Source: Limnobacter humi (lineage in GTDB: Bacteria > Pseudomonadota > Gammaproteobacteria > Burkholderiales > Burkholderiaceae_B). Taken from it: 64,000 bases of DNA. The stretch spans positions 67,522-131,521 of the forward strand of contig NZ_JANIGO010000002.1 in the NCBI RefSeq assembly GCF_024518835.1. The letters run 5' to 3'. The notes under the pieces are model-generated. The model worked only from the letters and a program-made list of their open reading frames with translations. It had not been told where the DNA came from and searched no databases. Below, piece after piece: positions 1-9,126 of the stretch (positions are counted from its first letter, which is position 1; each line of letters begins with the position of its first letter). Made by a program: the position numbers and the translations under genes.

Positions 1-51
1 CACGGGCCATGTTGCACGCTGAATGCCCACACTCGAGCAGTAGGAGTGATC

Positions 52-1077
52 ATGTTGAACAAACGAGTTGCCATTGTCGGCGCTGGAATGTCCGGTTTGG
101 CTTGTGCGCGGGAATTGGTTCGTCAGGGATGCGATGTAACCCTGTATGAAAAAAGCCGAGGTCCCGGTGGTCGCATGCCCACCCGCTGGTTGAATCGTGA
201 TGCAGAAGTTCCCCTCGGTTTTGACCATGGCGCCCAGTATTTCCAGGTGTCCAATCCACAGTTCCAACTCGTCATTGACCAGGCGCATTCAGACGGCGCT
301 GCGGCGCTGTGGACAGGTCGTGTGGTTGACCTCAGTTATGGGGTGATTCAGGACCATGCGCCCGGTGCACGTCGCTGGGTTGGTACACCAGGCATGGCGA
401 GTTTGGGCCGTTGGTTGTCCCAAGGCCTGACGTTGCACACCCAGGCACGGGTGGTTGGCGTCATGCGCCAGGGTGCCCATTACAAGGTTACTGTTCACTT
501 GGGCGATGGAACGGTGCGTGTCGATCAGGGGTTCGATGCTGTGGTGTGCGCCATTCCTGCCGAGCAAACCCGTGACTTGTTTGAAGAATCCCATCCGGCA
601 TTGGCGTTAAAAGCCGCGCAGGTCAAGTCCACCGTCACGTGGACTGTGATGTTGAGTTTGCAGCAACCGCTGAAAATGGATTATGACGGGGCATTTGTGG
701 TGGACAGCCCCTTGGGTTGGATCTGCCGCGACTCTGCCAAGCCGGGTAGGGCACCGGGTGAACGATGGGTATTGCAGGCGACCGCAGACTGGTCGTCTGT
801 TCACCAAGACATTGCACCCGATGAAGCGCTTCGTCTCTTGCTGGACGTATTTTGCAATGTAACGGGGCAGTTTGTGGAGCCTCTTCAAATGACTGCGCAC
901 CGGTGGTTATATTCATTGCCTCTGAACCCTTGCAACGAAATGTATTATTTGGACGCGGCTCAAAATCTCGGCGCTTGTGGTGATTGGTTGGCAGGCGCGC
1001 GGGTTGAAGATGCATTTTTGAGTGGCCATGCCTTGGCCAACAAGCTGCTTCGGGCCTGGGATTCAGCCCTGGTCTGA
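52..1077 (+). CDS. FAD-dependent amine-oxidase-type (renalase-like) oxidoreductase
   Basis: Predicted soluble flavoprotein of 341 aa. The N-terminus has a Rossmann dinucleotide-binding motif (VAIVGAGMSGLACA, with the acidic strand end TLYEKS) followed by GPGGRMPTR, the usual FAD-pyrophosphate segment of amine oxidase/renalase proteins. The C-terminus has the second FAD contact (GACGDWLAGARVEDAFLSG). I start it at ATG 52 rather than GTG 46, because the ribosome-binding site GGAG (43-46) would overlap the GTG but sits 5 nt before the ATG. The substrate cannot be read from sequence; bacterial relatives include NAD(P)H-isomer-repairing renalases and uncharacterised oxidoreductases. It is followed at once by aroC on the same strand. 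Family assignment is solid, exact reaction unknown. Confidence 0.85.
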   Translation: MLNKRVAIVGAGMSGLACARELVRQGCDVTLYEKSRGPGGRMPTRWLNRDAEVPLGFDHGAQYFQVSNPQFQLVIDQAHSDGAAALWTGRVVDLSYGVIQDHAPGARRWVGTPGMASLGRWLSQGLTLHTQARVVGVMRQGAHYKVTVHLGDGTVRVDQGFDAVVCAIPAEQTRDLFEESHPALALKAAQVKSTVTWTVMLSLQQPLKMDYDGAFVVDSPLGWICRDSAKPGRAPGERWVLQATADWSSVHQDIAPDEALRLLLDVFCNVTGQFVEPLQMTAHRWLYSLPLNPCNEMYYLDAAQNLGACGDWLAGARVEDAFLSGHALANKLLRAWDSALV

Positions 1078-1119
1078 ATAATCCGATAAAATAGCGGTTT
1101 TGGTTCGCGCACAACAATC

Positions 1120-2226
1120 ATGTCCGGAAGCAGCCTGGGTCGTCTTTTCGTGGTTAGCAATTTTGGTGAAAGCCATGGACCGGCCATTGGGTGCGTGGTG
1201 GATGGTTGCCCACCAGGTTTGCCACTCACTGAGGCTGATCTGCAAGCAGACCTGGATCGACGAAAGCCCGGCACATCACGCCATGTTACCCAGCGGCAAG
1301 AGGCTGATCAGGTGGAAATTCTGTCGGGCGTCTTCGAGGGTTTGACCACCGGCGCACCCATTGGTCTGTTGATTCGCAACCAGGACCAGCGCAGCAAAGA
1401 CTATGGCAACATCATGGACACCTTTCGTCCAGGCCATGCTGACTATACCTACTGGCACAAATATGGCATTCGCGACTATCGCGGCGGCGGTCGTTCCTCC
1501 GCGCGAATGACTGCGCCCATGGTGGCGGCCGGTGCTGTTGCAAAAAAATGGTTGAAGTTAAACCATGGCATCGACATTCGGGGCTGCATGACGCAAATCG
1601 GTGATGTGGACATTCCATTCGAGTCTTGGGACGACGTCCACAACAATCCGTTTTTTGCACCCAACGCTAGCAAGGTGGCCGAGTTGGAAGCCTACATGGA
1701 TGCCCTTCGAAAGTCCGGCGATTCCTGCGGTGCTGGCTTGCGCGTTCAAGCCACCGGTGTGCCGGTTGGTTTGGGTGCACCGCTTTACGACAAGCTGGAT
1801 GCCGACATTGCTCATGCGATGATGAGCATTAATGCTGTCAAAGGTGTGGAAATTGGCGCGGGTTTTGCGTGCATCACGCAAAAAGGCTCGGAGCACGGCG
1901 ACGAGCTGTATCCAGACGGCTTCGGTTCCAATCAAGCAGGTGGCATACTCGGGGGCATTTCCACCGGTCAGGCCATTGAAGTTCGCATGGCCATCAAGCC
2001 AACGTCCAGCATCCGCTTGCCCCGCAAATCCATCGACAAGGCTGGCAATGCCATTGATGTAGAAACTTTTGGTCGACATGATCCGTGCGTGGGTATTCGT
2101 GCCACGCCAATTGCGGAGGCCATGCTGGCCTTGGTTATCATGGACCATGTGCTGCTGCACCGTGCGCAATGTGCCGATGTTCGGGTAACGACGCCGAAAA
2201 TCCCGGCAGACCGCGCAAACGGTTGA
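1120..2226 (+). CDS. aroC: chorismate synthase
   Basis: Last step of the shikimate pathway: converts 5-enolpyruvylshikimate-3-phosphate to chorismate using reduced FMN, in the cytoplasm. The 368-aa length matches the long bacterial type. All three family signatures are visible: [14 protein letters not shown] near the N-terminus, the central [17 protein letters not shown], and [18 protein letters not shown] near the C-terminus. Chorismate feeds the trpF/trpB/trpA genes about 11 kb downstream. The ATG at 1120 has no clear Shine-Dalgarno sequence, but the protein begins in the usual place ([11 protein letters not shown]). An MFS gene follows after 45 nt. Confidence 0.97.
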   Translation: MSGSSLGRLFVVSNFGESHGPAIGCVVDGCPPGLPLTEADLQADLDRRKPGTSRHVTQRQEADQVEILSGVFEGLTTGAPIGLLIRNQDQRSKDYGNIMDTFRPGHADYTYWHKYGIRDYRGGGRSSARMTAPMVAAGAVAKKWLKLNHGIDIRGCMTQIGDVDIPFESWDDVHNNPFFAPNASKVAELEAYMDALRKSGDSCGAGLRVQATGVPVGLGAPLYDKLDADIAHAMMSINAVKGVEIGAGFACITQKGSEHGDELYPDGFGSNQAGGILGGISTGQAIEVRMAIKPTSSIRLPRKSIDKAGNAIDVETFGRHDPCVGIRATPIAEAMLALVIMDHVLLHRAQCADVRVTTPKIPADRANG

Positions 2227-2271
2227 GTTTTGCCGGCCCATTTGTTCAATGCACCCCGCCGTTAGGTCACA

Positions 2272-3474
2272 GTGTCCCGCTTGATGTCCCAGCATGCCTG
2301 GCTGGCGATGTTTTACGCAGCCTATTTTGGTTTTGTCGGGCTGTATTCTCCATTCCTTGGCCCATACCTGAAAACGCTGGGCCACAGTCTGGACGTGATT
2401 GCCCTGTCGCTGGGCATGATGCAGTTAATGCGTATCGTGGGCCCATTTGCCTGGGGATGGTTGTCGGACCACACAGCGAACCGGGTTCGCTGGATACGTG
2501 CCGGGGCCTTTGGCGGGTTTCTATGTTCAGTGCTGGTGTTTCTCAACCAGCAAAGCGCCATGGCCTTGGTGCTTCTCATTCTGCTGCTGAACTTGAACAT
2601 CTCTGGTTTGGTGCCAATGTCCGACACCCATTGCATGGAAATTTGTCGGGGTGACAATGGCTGGTACGGAAAAATACGGCTGTTTGGCTCCCTGGGCTTT
2701 GTGGCGGCGGTCCTGTTGTTTGGCTGGATTGCCAATGTCTGGGGCTATGCGTCTTATCCGTTTTTGGCATGTCTGAGTTTGTTGATTGCATTTGGCGCCG
2801 CCATGCAGTTTTCGCCTGCACCGTCTGAGCCTTTATCCACTGCACTCACAGGTTCGGCGTCTGGCGGTCTGAATCGAACCTCCGTCGGTACCGGTTTTCG
2901 GCAATTGTTGATCCCTCAGCCAATGCCGACGCTCTGGCTCGCATCGTTTTTCATGATTTTGGCCCATGGTGTTTTTTACGCCTATTTTTCTCTCTACCTG
3001 CTTGAGCACCACTACACCGAGTTGACCGTGGGCTGGCTGTGGGCCTTTGGTGTGTTGTGCGAAGTGGCGTTTTTTGCGCTTCAAACCCGTTTCTTCGATT
3101 GGCTTTCGTTGTCCACCTGGTTGTGCATTGGCTATGCCGCCTGTGCGGTTCGCTTCGCGGTTACTGCACTGTTTCCCGACTGGTTGTGGATGATGGTGTT
3201 CGCCCAAGGTCTTCATGCGCTGACATTTGCCGCTCACCACACAGCCACGATTGCCTGGTTGCGCGTCCACTTGCCAGGTCGGCTTGTGGTTCGAGGGCAG
3301 GCCATGTACGCCACGATTGCCTATGGTTTGGGTGGCTCGGCGGGCACCGTGGTAGGTCGAAGTCTGTGGGGATGGGGCGGGCCGTCCACGGCCTTTGGCG
3401 CTGCCAGCTTGGCAGGCCTGATTGCCTTGTTCTACGGGTTGAAACTCAAGCGCCAGGAAGCCGTCTTACAATAA
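2272..3474 (+). CDS. MFS transporter (MFS_1-like, HcaT type)
   Basis: Inner-membrane protein of about 400 aa with roughly twelve hydrophobic segments in two halves, separated by a hydrophilic loop around residues 180-215. The N-terminal half carries the degenerate MFS loop GWLSDHTANRVRWIR between TM2 and TM3. The proline-rich first helix (FYAAYFGFVGLYSPFLGPYL) resembles the phenylpropionate permease-like MFS_1 subfamily. The substrate is unknown. GTG 2272 lies 5 nt after an AGG; ATG 2284 is an alternative start that removes four residues. Placement after aroC is a gene order I associate with Burkholderiales. Confidence 0.85.
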   Translation: MSRLMSQHAWLAMFYAAYFGFVGLYSPFLGPYLKTLGHSLDVIALSLGMMQLMRIVGPFAWGWLSDHTANRVRWIRAGAFGGFLCSVLVFLNQQSAMALVLLILLLNLNISGLVPMSDTHCMEICRGDNGWYGKIRLFGSLGFVAAVLLFGWIANVWGYASYPFLACLSLLIAFGAAMQFSPAPSEPLSTALTGSASGGLNRTSVGTGFRQLLIPQPMPTLWLASFFMILAHGVFYAYFSLYLLEHHYTELTVGWLWAFGVLCEVAFFALQTRFFDWLSLSTWLCIGYAACAVRFAVTALFPDWLWMMVFAQGLHALTFAAHHTATIAWLRVHLPGRLVVRGQAMYATIAYGLGGSAGTVVGRSLWGWGGPSTAFGAASLAGLIALFYGLKLKRQEAVLQ

Positions 3475-3501
3475 CCGTTACTGATTTTAAGCGAGGACTG
3501 C

Positions 3502-4353
3502 ATGTCAGGACTATTTCCGAATCCAAGTCGCCGGTTGTTATGGGCCACTTCGCTCGTGGCCACCAGCGCATTTTTAAGTCTGACCGGCTGTGCAAACACA
3601 CGCACCACGTCCGCAGGGGCTGTGGGCATTGATCGACCCCAGTTCGTCTCCATGGTGTCAGCGCAGGACATGGAAACCAGCTCTGTCAAGGCGTATGCAG
3701 CTGAATTGAACAAGGCGCGCACGGCGGGCAAGCTGAATGTGAATGCCCAGCAGGTGGAGCGCGTGCGTGCGATCGCTCGTCGATTGATTCCGCAAACCGC
3801 TGCGTTTCGCACCGATGCGCCCGCTTGGAAGTGGGAAGTCAACGTGATCACTTCGGACCAACTGAACGCCTGGTGCATGGCAGGTGGAAAAATTGCGGTC
3901 TACACCGCGCTGATCGACAAGCTCAAACTGACAGACGACGAATTGGCTGCAGTAATGGGGCATGAAATTTCGCATGCCTTGCGTGAACATGCCCGGGAGC
4001 GGGTGTCGCAAAAAATGGCCACTGGGCTTGGTGTTGACCTGATTTCCATTGGTTTGGGTTTGGGCAGTGTGGGCAAAGACCTGGTTGGAATGGTGTCGGA
4101 TGTCACCATTTCCCTGCCGTACAGCCGCGAGCACGAGACGGAGGCCGATCGCATGGGCGTCGAATTGGCTGCACGGGCTGGCTATGACCCACGCGCGGCC
4201 ATCACCTTGTGGGAGAAAATGGGCAGTGCAGGGGGTGGTGCACCGCCTGAGTTGTTGTCCACCCACCCGGCACCGGCCAATCGCATGCGGGACCTTGAAG
4301 ATTACTCCCGCCGGGTGGAGCCTCTGTATGAGGCAGCAAAACGGCGGGGCTGA
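3502..4353 (+). CDS. M48 family metalloprotease, lipoprotein
   Basis: Zinc endopeptidase of the LoiP/BepA/YcaL type, probably attached to the periplasmic face of the envelope, where such proteases handle misfolded outer-membrane proteins. A signal sequence ends in a lipobox (LSLTGC, Cys at about residue 30). The catalytic HEISH motif is at residues 154-158, within HEISHALREHARER, and the third zinc ligand lies in the later EHETEADRMG motif. At 283 aa it lacks the C-terminal TPR domain of BepA. It precedes the leu operon on the same strand, separated by a 124-nt gap that holds a possible promoter. Confidence 0.92.
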   Translation: MSGLFPNPSRRLLWATSLVATSAFLSLTGCANTRTTSAGAVGIDRPQFVSMVSAQDMETSSVKAYAAELNKARTAGKLNVNAQQVERVRAIARRLIPQTAAFRTDAPAWKWEVNVITSDQLNAWCMAGGKIAVYTALIDKLKLTDDELAAVMGHEISHALREHARERVSQKMATGLGVDLISIGLGLGSVGKDLVGMVSDVTISLPYSREHETEADRMGVELAARAGYDPRAAITLWEKMGSAGGGAPPELLSTHPAPANRMRDLEDYSRRVEPLYEAAKRRG

Positions 4354-4402
4354 TCCCTGGTTTCGGCTGTTGCATCGGTGTTTGCCTTCAGGCCTGTCCC
4401 TG

Positions 4403-4431
4403 TTTTGTGCAGTGCAGGGCTGTGGCATAAT
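4403..4431 (+). promoter_or_regulatory. possible sigma-70 promoter of leuC
   Basis: A CATAAT hexamer (4426-4431) lies about 47 nt upstream of the leuC start. The best -35 candidates are TTTTGT (4403-4408, 17-nt spacer) and TTGTGC (4405-4410, 15-nt spacer). Both -35 matches are weak, so this is a suggestion only. Confidence 0.3.
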
Positions 4432-4477
4432 AAAGGGCTGTTCCTGACCTGTAACCTGGCTGAAGCAAGGCCCTCTC

Positions 4478-5878
4478 ATGGCAAAGACCCTTTACGACAA
4501 ATTGTGGGAAAGTCATGTTGTCCGTACCGAATCGGATGGCACCTCCCTGATCTACATCGACCGTCATCTGTTGCATGAAGTGACCAGCCCGCAGGCCTTC
4601 GAAGGCCTGCAACTGGCAGGGCGCGCACTGTGGCGCAACAGTGCCAACCTGGCGGTGGTTGATCACAATGTACCCACCACTGACCGTTCCAAAGGCATCG
4701 AGGACGAGACCTCCCGATTGCAGGTGGAAACACTGGACAACAATGCGCGAGCCCACAAGCTGGCTTACTTCGACATCAAGGACCAGCGGCAAGGCATCGT
4801 TCACGTGATTGGCCCTGAGCAGGGCGCTACGTTGCCCGGCATGACGGTGGTTTGTGGTGACTCGCACACCTCCACGCACGGGGCAATCGGTGCCTTGGCG
4901 TTTGGCATCGGCACATCCGAGGTTGAACATGTCATGGCCACCCAGTGCCTGATCATGAAAAAAGCCAAAAACATGCTGGTGCGTGTTGAAGGGCAATTGG
5001 GCCAAGGCGTCTCAGCCAAGGACATTATTCTCGCCGTGATCGGCAAAATCGGTACTGCCGGCGGTACAGGCTATGCCATCGAATTTGGCGGTTCAGCCAT
5101 CCGGGGCCTGTCTGTTGAGGGGCGCATGACCCTGTGCAACATGGCCATTGAGGGCGGTGCGCGCTCGGGCATGGTTGCGGTGGACAACAAAACGATTGAG
5201 TACGTGCAGGGAAGGCCCTACAGCCCCACCGGTGCCGATTGGGACAAAGCTGTCGCTTATTGGAATACGTTGCATTCCGATGACGGTGCACAATTTGATG
5301 CTGTGGTTGAATTGCGTGCCGAAGACATTCTGCCGCAGGTTACTTGGGGTACATCGCCGGAAATGGTGACCAGTGTTCAGGGGGCGGTTCCCGATCCCAC
5401 TGCCGAGAGAGATCCGGTTCGCCGGCAGAGCATTGAACGTGCCCTGCAGTACATGGGTCTGCATGCCAATCAGAAGATCGAAGACATCGCCATCGACAAG
5501 GTTTTTATTGGTTCATGCACCAATTCGCGTATTGAAGACTTGCGTGAAGCGGCCTCGGTGATCAAAGGTCGCAAAAAAGCGGCCAATGTCAAGCTGGCCA
5601 TGGTTGTACCTGGTTCTGGATTGGTGAAGGCGCAAGCTGAGAAAGAAGGCCTGGACAAGGTATTCCTGGCGGCTGGTTTTGAATGGCGTGAACCAGGTTG
5701 TTCCATGTGCCTGGCCATGAATGCGGATCGTTTGGGCGCTGGAGAACGTTGTGCTTCCACCAGCAACCGCAACTTTGAAGGTCGCCAGGGCGCCGGTGGC
5801 CGTACTCACCTGGTAAGCCCTGCCATGGCAGCTGCTGCAGCCATCGCTGGTCATTTCACCGATTCACGTTCCTTTTAA
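4478..5878 (+). CDS. leuC: 3-isopropylmalate dehydratase large subunit
   Basis: Catalytic subunit of isopropylmalate isomerase (second step of leucine synthesis), acting with LeuD. The 466-aa length is normal. It belongs to the aconitase family; the three cysteines that bind the [4Fe-4S] cluster are visible at Cys347 (FIGSCTNSR), Cys408 and Cys411 (GCSMCLAMN). Conserved [14 protein letters not shown] is also present. Order on the plus strand: leuC, small lipoprotein, leuD, leuB. leuA is not in the window. Confidence 0.98.
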   Translation: MAKTLYDKLWESHVVRTESDGTSLIYIDRHLLHEVTSPQAFEGLQLAGRALWRNSANLAVVDHNVPTTDRSKGIEDETSRLQVETLDNNARAHKLAYFDIKDQRQGIVHVIGPEQGATLPGMTVVCGDSHTSTHGAIGALAFGIGTSEVEHVMATQCLIMKKAKNMLVRVEGQLGQGVSAKDIILAVIGKIGTAGGTGYAIEFGGSAIRGLSVEGRMTLCNMAIEGGARSGMVAVDNKTIEYVQGRPYSPTGADWDKAVAYWNTLHSDDGAQFDAVVELRAEDILPQVTWGTSPEMVTSVQGAVPDPTAERDPVRRQSIERALQYMGLHANQKIEDIAIDKVFIGSCTNSRIEDLREAASVIKGRKKAANVKLAMVVPGSGLVKAQAEKEGLDKVFLAAGFEWREPGCSMCLAMNADRLGAGERCASTSNRNFEGRQGAGGRTHLVSPAMAAAAAIAGHFTDSRSF

Positions 5879-5893
5879 CGGAGAAGAGTTCTC

Positions 5894-6028
5894 ATGAAGA
5901 AAATTGCCGTGGTATTGCTGGCTTTTGCCGGAATTGGCCTATCTGCTTGCAACACGATTGAGGGTGTGGGCAAGGACATCAAGCAGGGCGGCGCAGCCAT
6001 TGAGCGTGCCGCTGACAAAAGCAAATAA
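5894..6028 (+). CDS. entericidin A/B-type small lipoprotein
   Basis: A 44-aa gene. The sequence starts MKKIAVVLLAFAGIGLSAC: a basic n-region, hydrophobic core and lipobox LSAC with lipid-modified Cys19. It continues NTIEGVGKDIKQGGAAIERA, the entericidin signature (N-T-x-x-G-x-G-K-D). It would be a tiny lipoprotein, in the inner or outer membrane. It sits 15 nt after leuC and 25 nt before leuD, so it is presumably cotranscribed with the leucine genes. Lone entericidin-like proteins of this kind are common in Burkholderiales genomes; their role is not established, and there is no obvious paired antitoxin gene here. Confidence 0.88.
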   Translation: MKKIAVVLLAFAGIGLSACNTIEGVGKDIKQGGAAIERAADKSK

Positions 6029-6053
6029 TCGAACGTCAACAACCGGATAGGCC

Positions 6054-6698
6054 ATGGATAAATTTGTCACCCACACCGGAATCGCTGTGGCGTTGAACCG
6101 CGCCAACGTCGATACCGATGCCATTATTCCCAAACAGTTCCTCAAGTCGATCAAGCGCACCGGGTTTGGTGAGCACTTGTTCGACGGCTGGCGTTATCTG
6201 GACGAGGGTCAACCGGGCATGGACTGCACCAAGCGCCCATTGAATCCGGACTTCGAATTAAACCAGCCTGCTTTTCAGGGCGGAACGGTGCTGGTGGCAG
6301 GGCCGAATTTTGGTTGTGGTTCTTCCCGCGAACATGCGCCATGGGCCTTGCAACAGTATGGTTTCAAAGCCATTGTGTCGGCTAGCTACGCAGATATTTT
6401 CTTCAACAATTGCTTTAAGAACGGACTATTACCCATTGTTTTAAAAGAAGAAGAAATGGGTATTTTGTTTGCTGAGATTGCCAAACAACCCGGCATCCAA
6501 ATCACGGTTAGTTTGGAAAAACAGACCGTGAGCGTTGGTGAGCACAGCTTTGGGTTCCAGGTGGATCCGTTTCGCAAGCACTGCTTGATGAATGGGCTGG
6601 ACGACATCGGTCTGACTCTGGAACACAAAGACGAGATCAAGGCCTATGAGGCCCGCCGACTGGCTGAACAACCTTGGTTGGCCAACACCATCCAATGA
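6054..6698 (+). CDS. leuD: 3-isopropylmalate dehydratase small subunit
   Basis: Small subunit of isopropylmalate isomerase, forming a heterodimer with LeuC. The 214 aa include the swivel-domain signature: N-terminal [19 protein letters not shown] and the [17 protein letters not shown] loop that contributes substrate-binding residues. It starts with ATG at 6054 shortly after the small lipoprotein gene. It is followed by a 62-nt AT-rich gap with a stem-loop and then leuB. Confidence 0.98.
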   Translation: MDKFVTHTGIAVALNRANVDTDAIIPKQFLKSIKRTGFGEHLFDGWRYLDEGQPGMDCTKRPLNPDFELNQPAFQGGTVLVAGPNFGCGSSREHAPWALQQYGFKAIVSASYADIFFNNCFKNGLLPIVLKEEEMGILFAEIAKQPGIQITVSLEKQTVSVGEHSFGFQVDPFRKHCLMNGLDDIGLTLEHKDEIKAYEARRLAEQPWLANTIQ

Positions 6699-6701
6699 AG
6701 A

Positions 6702-6732
6702 CAATACTTTCAAATTAACTTGTAAGGTATTG
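6702..6732 (+). other. stem-loop between leuD and leuB
   Basis: CAATACTTT (6702-6710) can pair along its full length with AAGGTATTG (6724-6732), including one U-G pair. The 13-nt loop has a further three-base pairing (CAA with TTG). There is no T-run, so it is unlikely to be an intrinsic terminator. It could be a processing or stability element, or a local operator dyad. Confidence 0.4.
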
Positions 6733-6760
6733 ATGTGGAATATTTAAATAGAGCAACCGA

Positions 6761-7852
6761 ATGACCCTGAAAATTGCTGTGATGCCCGGAGATGGCATCG
6801 GCCCTGAAATCACTGCTCAAGCCGTCAAAGTGCTGGAAGCCCTGAAAACCGATGGCCTGCAGGTGGAATTTGAGCATGCGCTTATTGGTGGTGCCGCCTA
6901 CCGTGCCACGGGTGTTCCGCTGCCCGAGAGCACCGTCGCACTGGCCCAAGCGTCCGATGCGGTGCTGTTTGGGGCGGTGGGTGATTTTTCCCTGGACACT
7001 TTGCCACGCCACCTGCGCCCTGAGCAGGCCATTTTGGGTATTCGCAAGGCGCTGAACCTGTTTGCCAATTTTCGCCCAGCCATGGTGTATTCCGAGCTGG
7101 CCGATGCGTCAACCCTGCGACCTGAAGTGGTGGCTGGACTGGACATTCTGATTGTTCGCGAATTGACGGGCGATATCTATTTCGGCACGCCACGTGGGCA
7201 CCGCATTGCAGAAGATGGCCCCTTCAAAGGTGAACGTGAAGCCTTTGACACCATGCGCTACGCAGAAACGGAAATCCGCCGAATTGCCCATGTGGCGTTT
7301 CAGGCTGCCCGCAAGCGTGGTGGCAAGCTGTGCTCGGTTGACAAGGCCAATGTGCTGGAAACTACCCAGTTTTGGCGTGATGTGGTGACTGAAGTTGGCA
7401 AAGAGTATGCCGATGTAGAACTTAGCCACATGTACGTCGACAATTGCGCCATGCAGTTGCTGAAAAACCCCAAGCAGTTCGATGTCATCGTGACGGGTAA
7501 TCTGTTTGGCGATATTTTGTCAGACGAGGCCTCGATGTTGACGGGTTCGATTGGCATGTTGCCATCCGCCTCCCTGAATGAATCAAATTTTGGCTTGTAC
7601 GAGCCGATCCACGGCTCGGCCCCGGACATTGCTGGAAAAGACCTGGCCAACCCCATGGCCACTGTGCTGTCCGCAGCCATGATGCTGCGTTACACCTTTG
7701 GACTGGAAGAGTATGCTTCCCGTATCGAGAAGGCCGTGCAAACCGTGCTGGCCAGTGGCCCGCGCACCGGCGACATTTGGCGCGAAGGCAAGGAACGCAC
7801 CGGAACCAGCGGCATGGGTGACGCCATTGTGGCCGCGCTGGCTCGACAGTAA
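6761..7852 (+). CDS. leuB: 3-isopropylmalate dehydrogenase
   Basis: NAD-dependent oxidative decarboxylation of 3-isopropylmalate (third step of leucine synthesis), cytoplasmic homodimer. The 363 aa carry the family features: N-terminal [18 protein letters not shown], the [13 protein letters not shown] segment with the active-site region, and the signature [20 protein letters not shown] that provides the metal-binding Asp residues. It lies 62 nt after leuD and 30 nt before asd on the same strand. Confidence 0.98.
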   Translation: MTLKIAVMPGDGIGPEITAQAVKVLEALKTDGLQVEFEHALIGGAAYRATGVPLPESTVALAQASDAVLFGAVGDFSLDTLPRHLRPEQAILGIRKALNLFANFRPAMVYSELADASTLRPEVVAGLDILIVRELTGDIYFGTPRGHRIAEDGPFKGEREAFDTMRYAETEIRRIAHVAFQAARKRGGKLCSVDKANVLETTQFWRDVVTEVGKEYADVELSHMYVDNCAMQLLKNPKQFDVIVTGNLFGDILSDEASMLTGSIGMLPSASLNESNFGLYEPIHGSAPDIAGKDLANPMATVLSAAMMLRYTFGLEEYASRIEKAVQTVLASGPRTGDIWREGKERTGTSGMGDAIVAALARQ

Positions 7853-7882
7853 ACGTATTCAAGATCAAGACCTGGAGTAATC

Positions 7883-9004
7883 ATGTTGAAAGTGGGTTTG
7901 GTAGGCTGGCGTGGTATGGTGGGCTCGGTCCTCATGCAGCGCATGCAGGAAGAGAACGACTTTGCTCATTTCGAGCCTGTGTTCTTTTCAACGTCCAATG
8001 CGGGTGGCAAGGCCCCGGCCTTCGCCAGCGGTGCAGGCCCCTTGCAGGACGCCAACAGCATCGACGCCCTGAAGCGAATGGACGTGATACTGACTTGCCA
8101 GGGGGGTGACTACACCAACGAGGTGTTTCCCAAACTGCGCGAGGCGGGCTGGAATGGCTACTGGATTGATGCAGCTTCAAGCCTGCGCATGAAAGACGAT
8201 GCCATCATCATTCTGGACCCGGTCAACATGCACGTGATCAAGGATGGTCTGACCAAGGGTGTCAAGAATTACGTGGGGGGCAACTGTACAGTCTCCCTCA
8301 TGTTAATGGCGCTGGGCGGTCTGTTTCAGAACAATCTGGTGGAGTGGCTGACCTCCATGACCTACCAGGCCGCGTCGGGTGCGGGTGCGCAAAACATGCG
8401 TGAACTGATTGCGCAAATGGGCAGCATCCACAGCAAGGTGGGTGGTTTATTGGCCGACCCGGCCTCTGCTATTTTAGACATTGATCGCCAGGTGGCTGCG
8501 CACATCAACTCACCGGAATACCCAACCGCCAATTTTGGTGTGCCACTGGGTGGCAGCCTGATTCCCTGGATTGACAAAGACCTGGGCAATGGCCAGTCCA
8601 AAGAGGAATGGAAAGGTGCTGCTGAAACCAACAAGATTTTGGGCAAAGTGGCTGGGCAACCTGGTTCCATTCCAGTGGATGGTTTGTGTGTGCGCATTGG
8701 TGCGATGCGCTGCCACTCACAAGCATTAACCATCAAGCTGAAAAAAGACGTGCCGCTGGATGAAATCAACGACATGCTGGCCAAGGCCAACGACTGGGTG
8801 CGTGTCGTACCCAACCAGCGCGAGGCCTCCATGAAGGACTTGACGCCGGCTGCTGTCACTGGCCGCATGCATGTGCCGGTGGGCCGTTTGCGAAAAATGT
8901 CCATGGGCGGTGATTACCTGAGCGCCTTCACCGTGGGAGACCAGTTGTTGTGGGGTGCAGCAGAGCCACTGCGTCGCATGTTGCGTATTTTGATTGAGCG
9001 CTGA
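7883..9004 (+). CDS. asd: aspartate-semialdehyde dehydrogenase
   Basis: NADPH-dependent reduction of aspartyl phosphate to aspartate semialdehyde, the branch point to lysine, methionine, threonine and diaminopimelate. The 373-aa protein is of the Gram-negative class: [19 protein letters not shown] nucleotide-binding N-terminus and catalytic Cys135 in [10 protein letters not shown]. It follows leuB after 30 nt and is closed by a strong intrinsic terminator at 9083-9108. The preceding pathway enzyme, aspartokinase (lysC), is about 11 kb downstream. Confidence 0.97.
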   Translation: MLKVGLVGWRGMVGSVLMQRMQEENDFAHFEPVFFSTSNAGGKAPAFASGAGPLQDANSIDALKRMDVILTCQGGDYTNEVFPKLREAGWNGYWIDAASSLRMKDDAIIILDPVNMHVIKDGLTKGVKNYVGGNCTVSLMLMALGGLFQNNLVEWLTSMTYQAASGAGAQNMRELIAQMGSIHSKVGGLLADPASAILDIDRQVAAHINSPEYPTANFGVPLGGSLIPWIDKDLGNGQSKEEWKGAAETNKILGKVAGQPGSIPVDGLCVRIGAMRCHSQALTIKLKKDVPLDEINDMLAKANDWVRVVPNQREASMKDLTPAAVTGRMHVPVGRLRKMSMGGDYLSAFTVGDQLLWGAAEPLRRMLRILIER

Positions 9005-9082
9005 ACGGGTCAATGCCCACACACCTTGCCAACAGTGCATTTGGGGGCCTGCGTGTGTGGCTGAAGTTCAAGTACCATAAGA

Positions 9083-9108
9083 GGGCACGCAGGCAGCGTG
9101 CCCTTTTT
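9083..9108 (+). terminator. intrinsic terminator after asd
   Basis: Perfect 8-bp GC-rich stem, GGGCACGC (9083-9090) and GCGTGCCC (9096-9103), with a 5-nt loop, followed directly by TTTTT (9104-9108). It ends the leu-asd transcript and lies just upstream of the fimV ribosome-binding site. It therefore argues against any fimV start upstream of it. Confidence 0.85.
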
Positions 9109-9126
9109 ATTTCATGGAGTGATCGG

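Noticed and set aside
4591-4610. Perfect 20-bp palindrome (GCAGGCCTTC and its complement)
   Set aside because: It lies in leuC and encodes the conserved segment QAFEGL; most likely a by-product of codon choice, not a control site.
9013-9126. Upstream extension of fimV starting at 9013
   Set aside because: It would translate through the asd terminator hairpin and place 38 residues before a normal signal peptide; GTG 9127 has a good ribosome-binding site.
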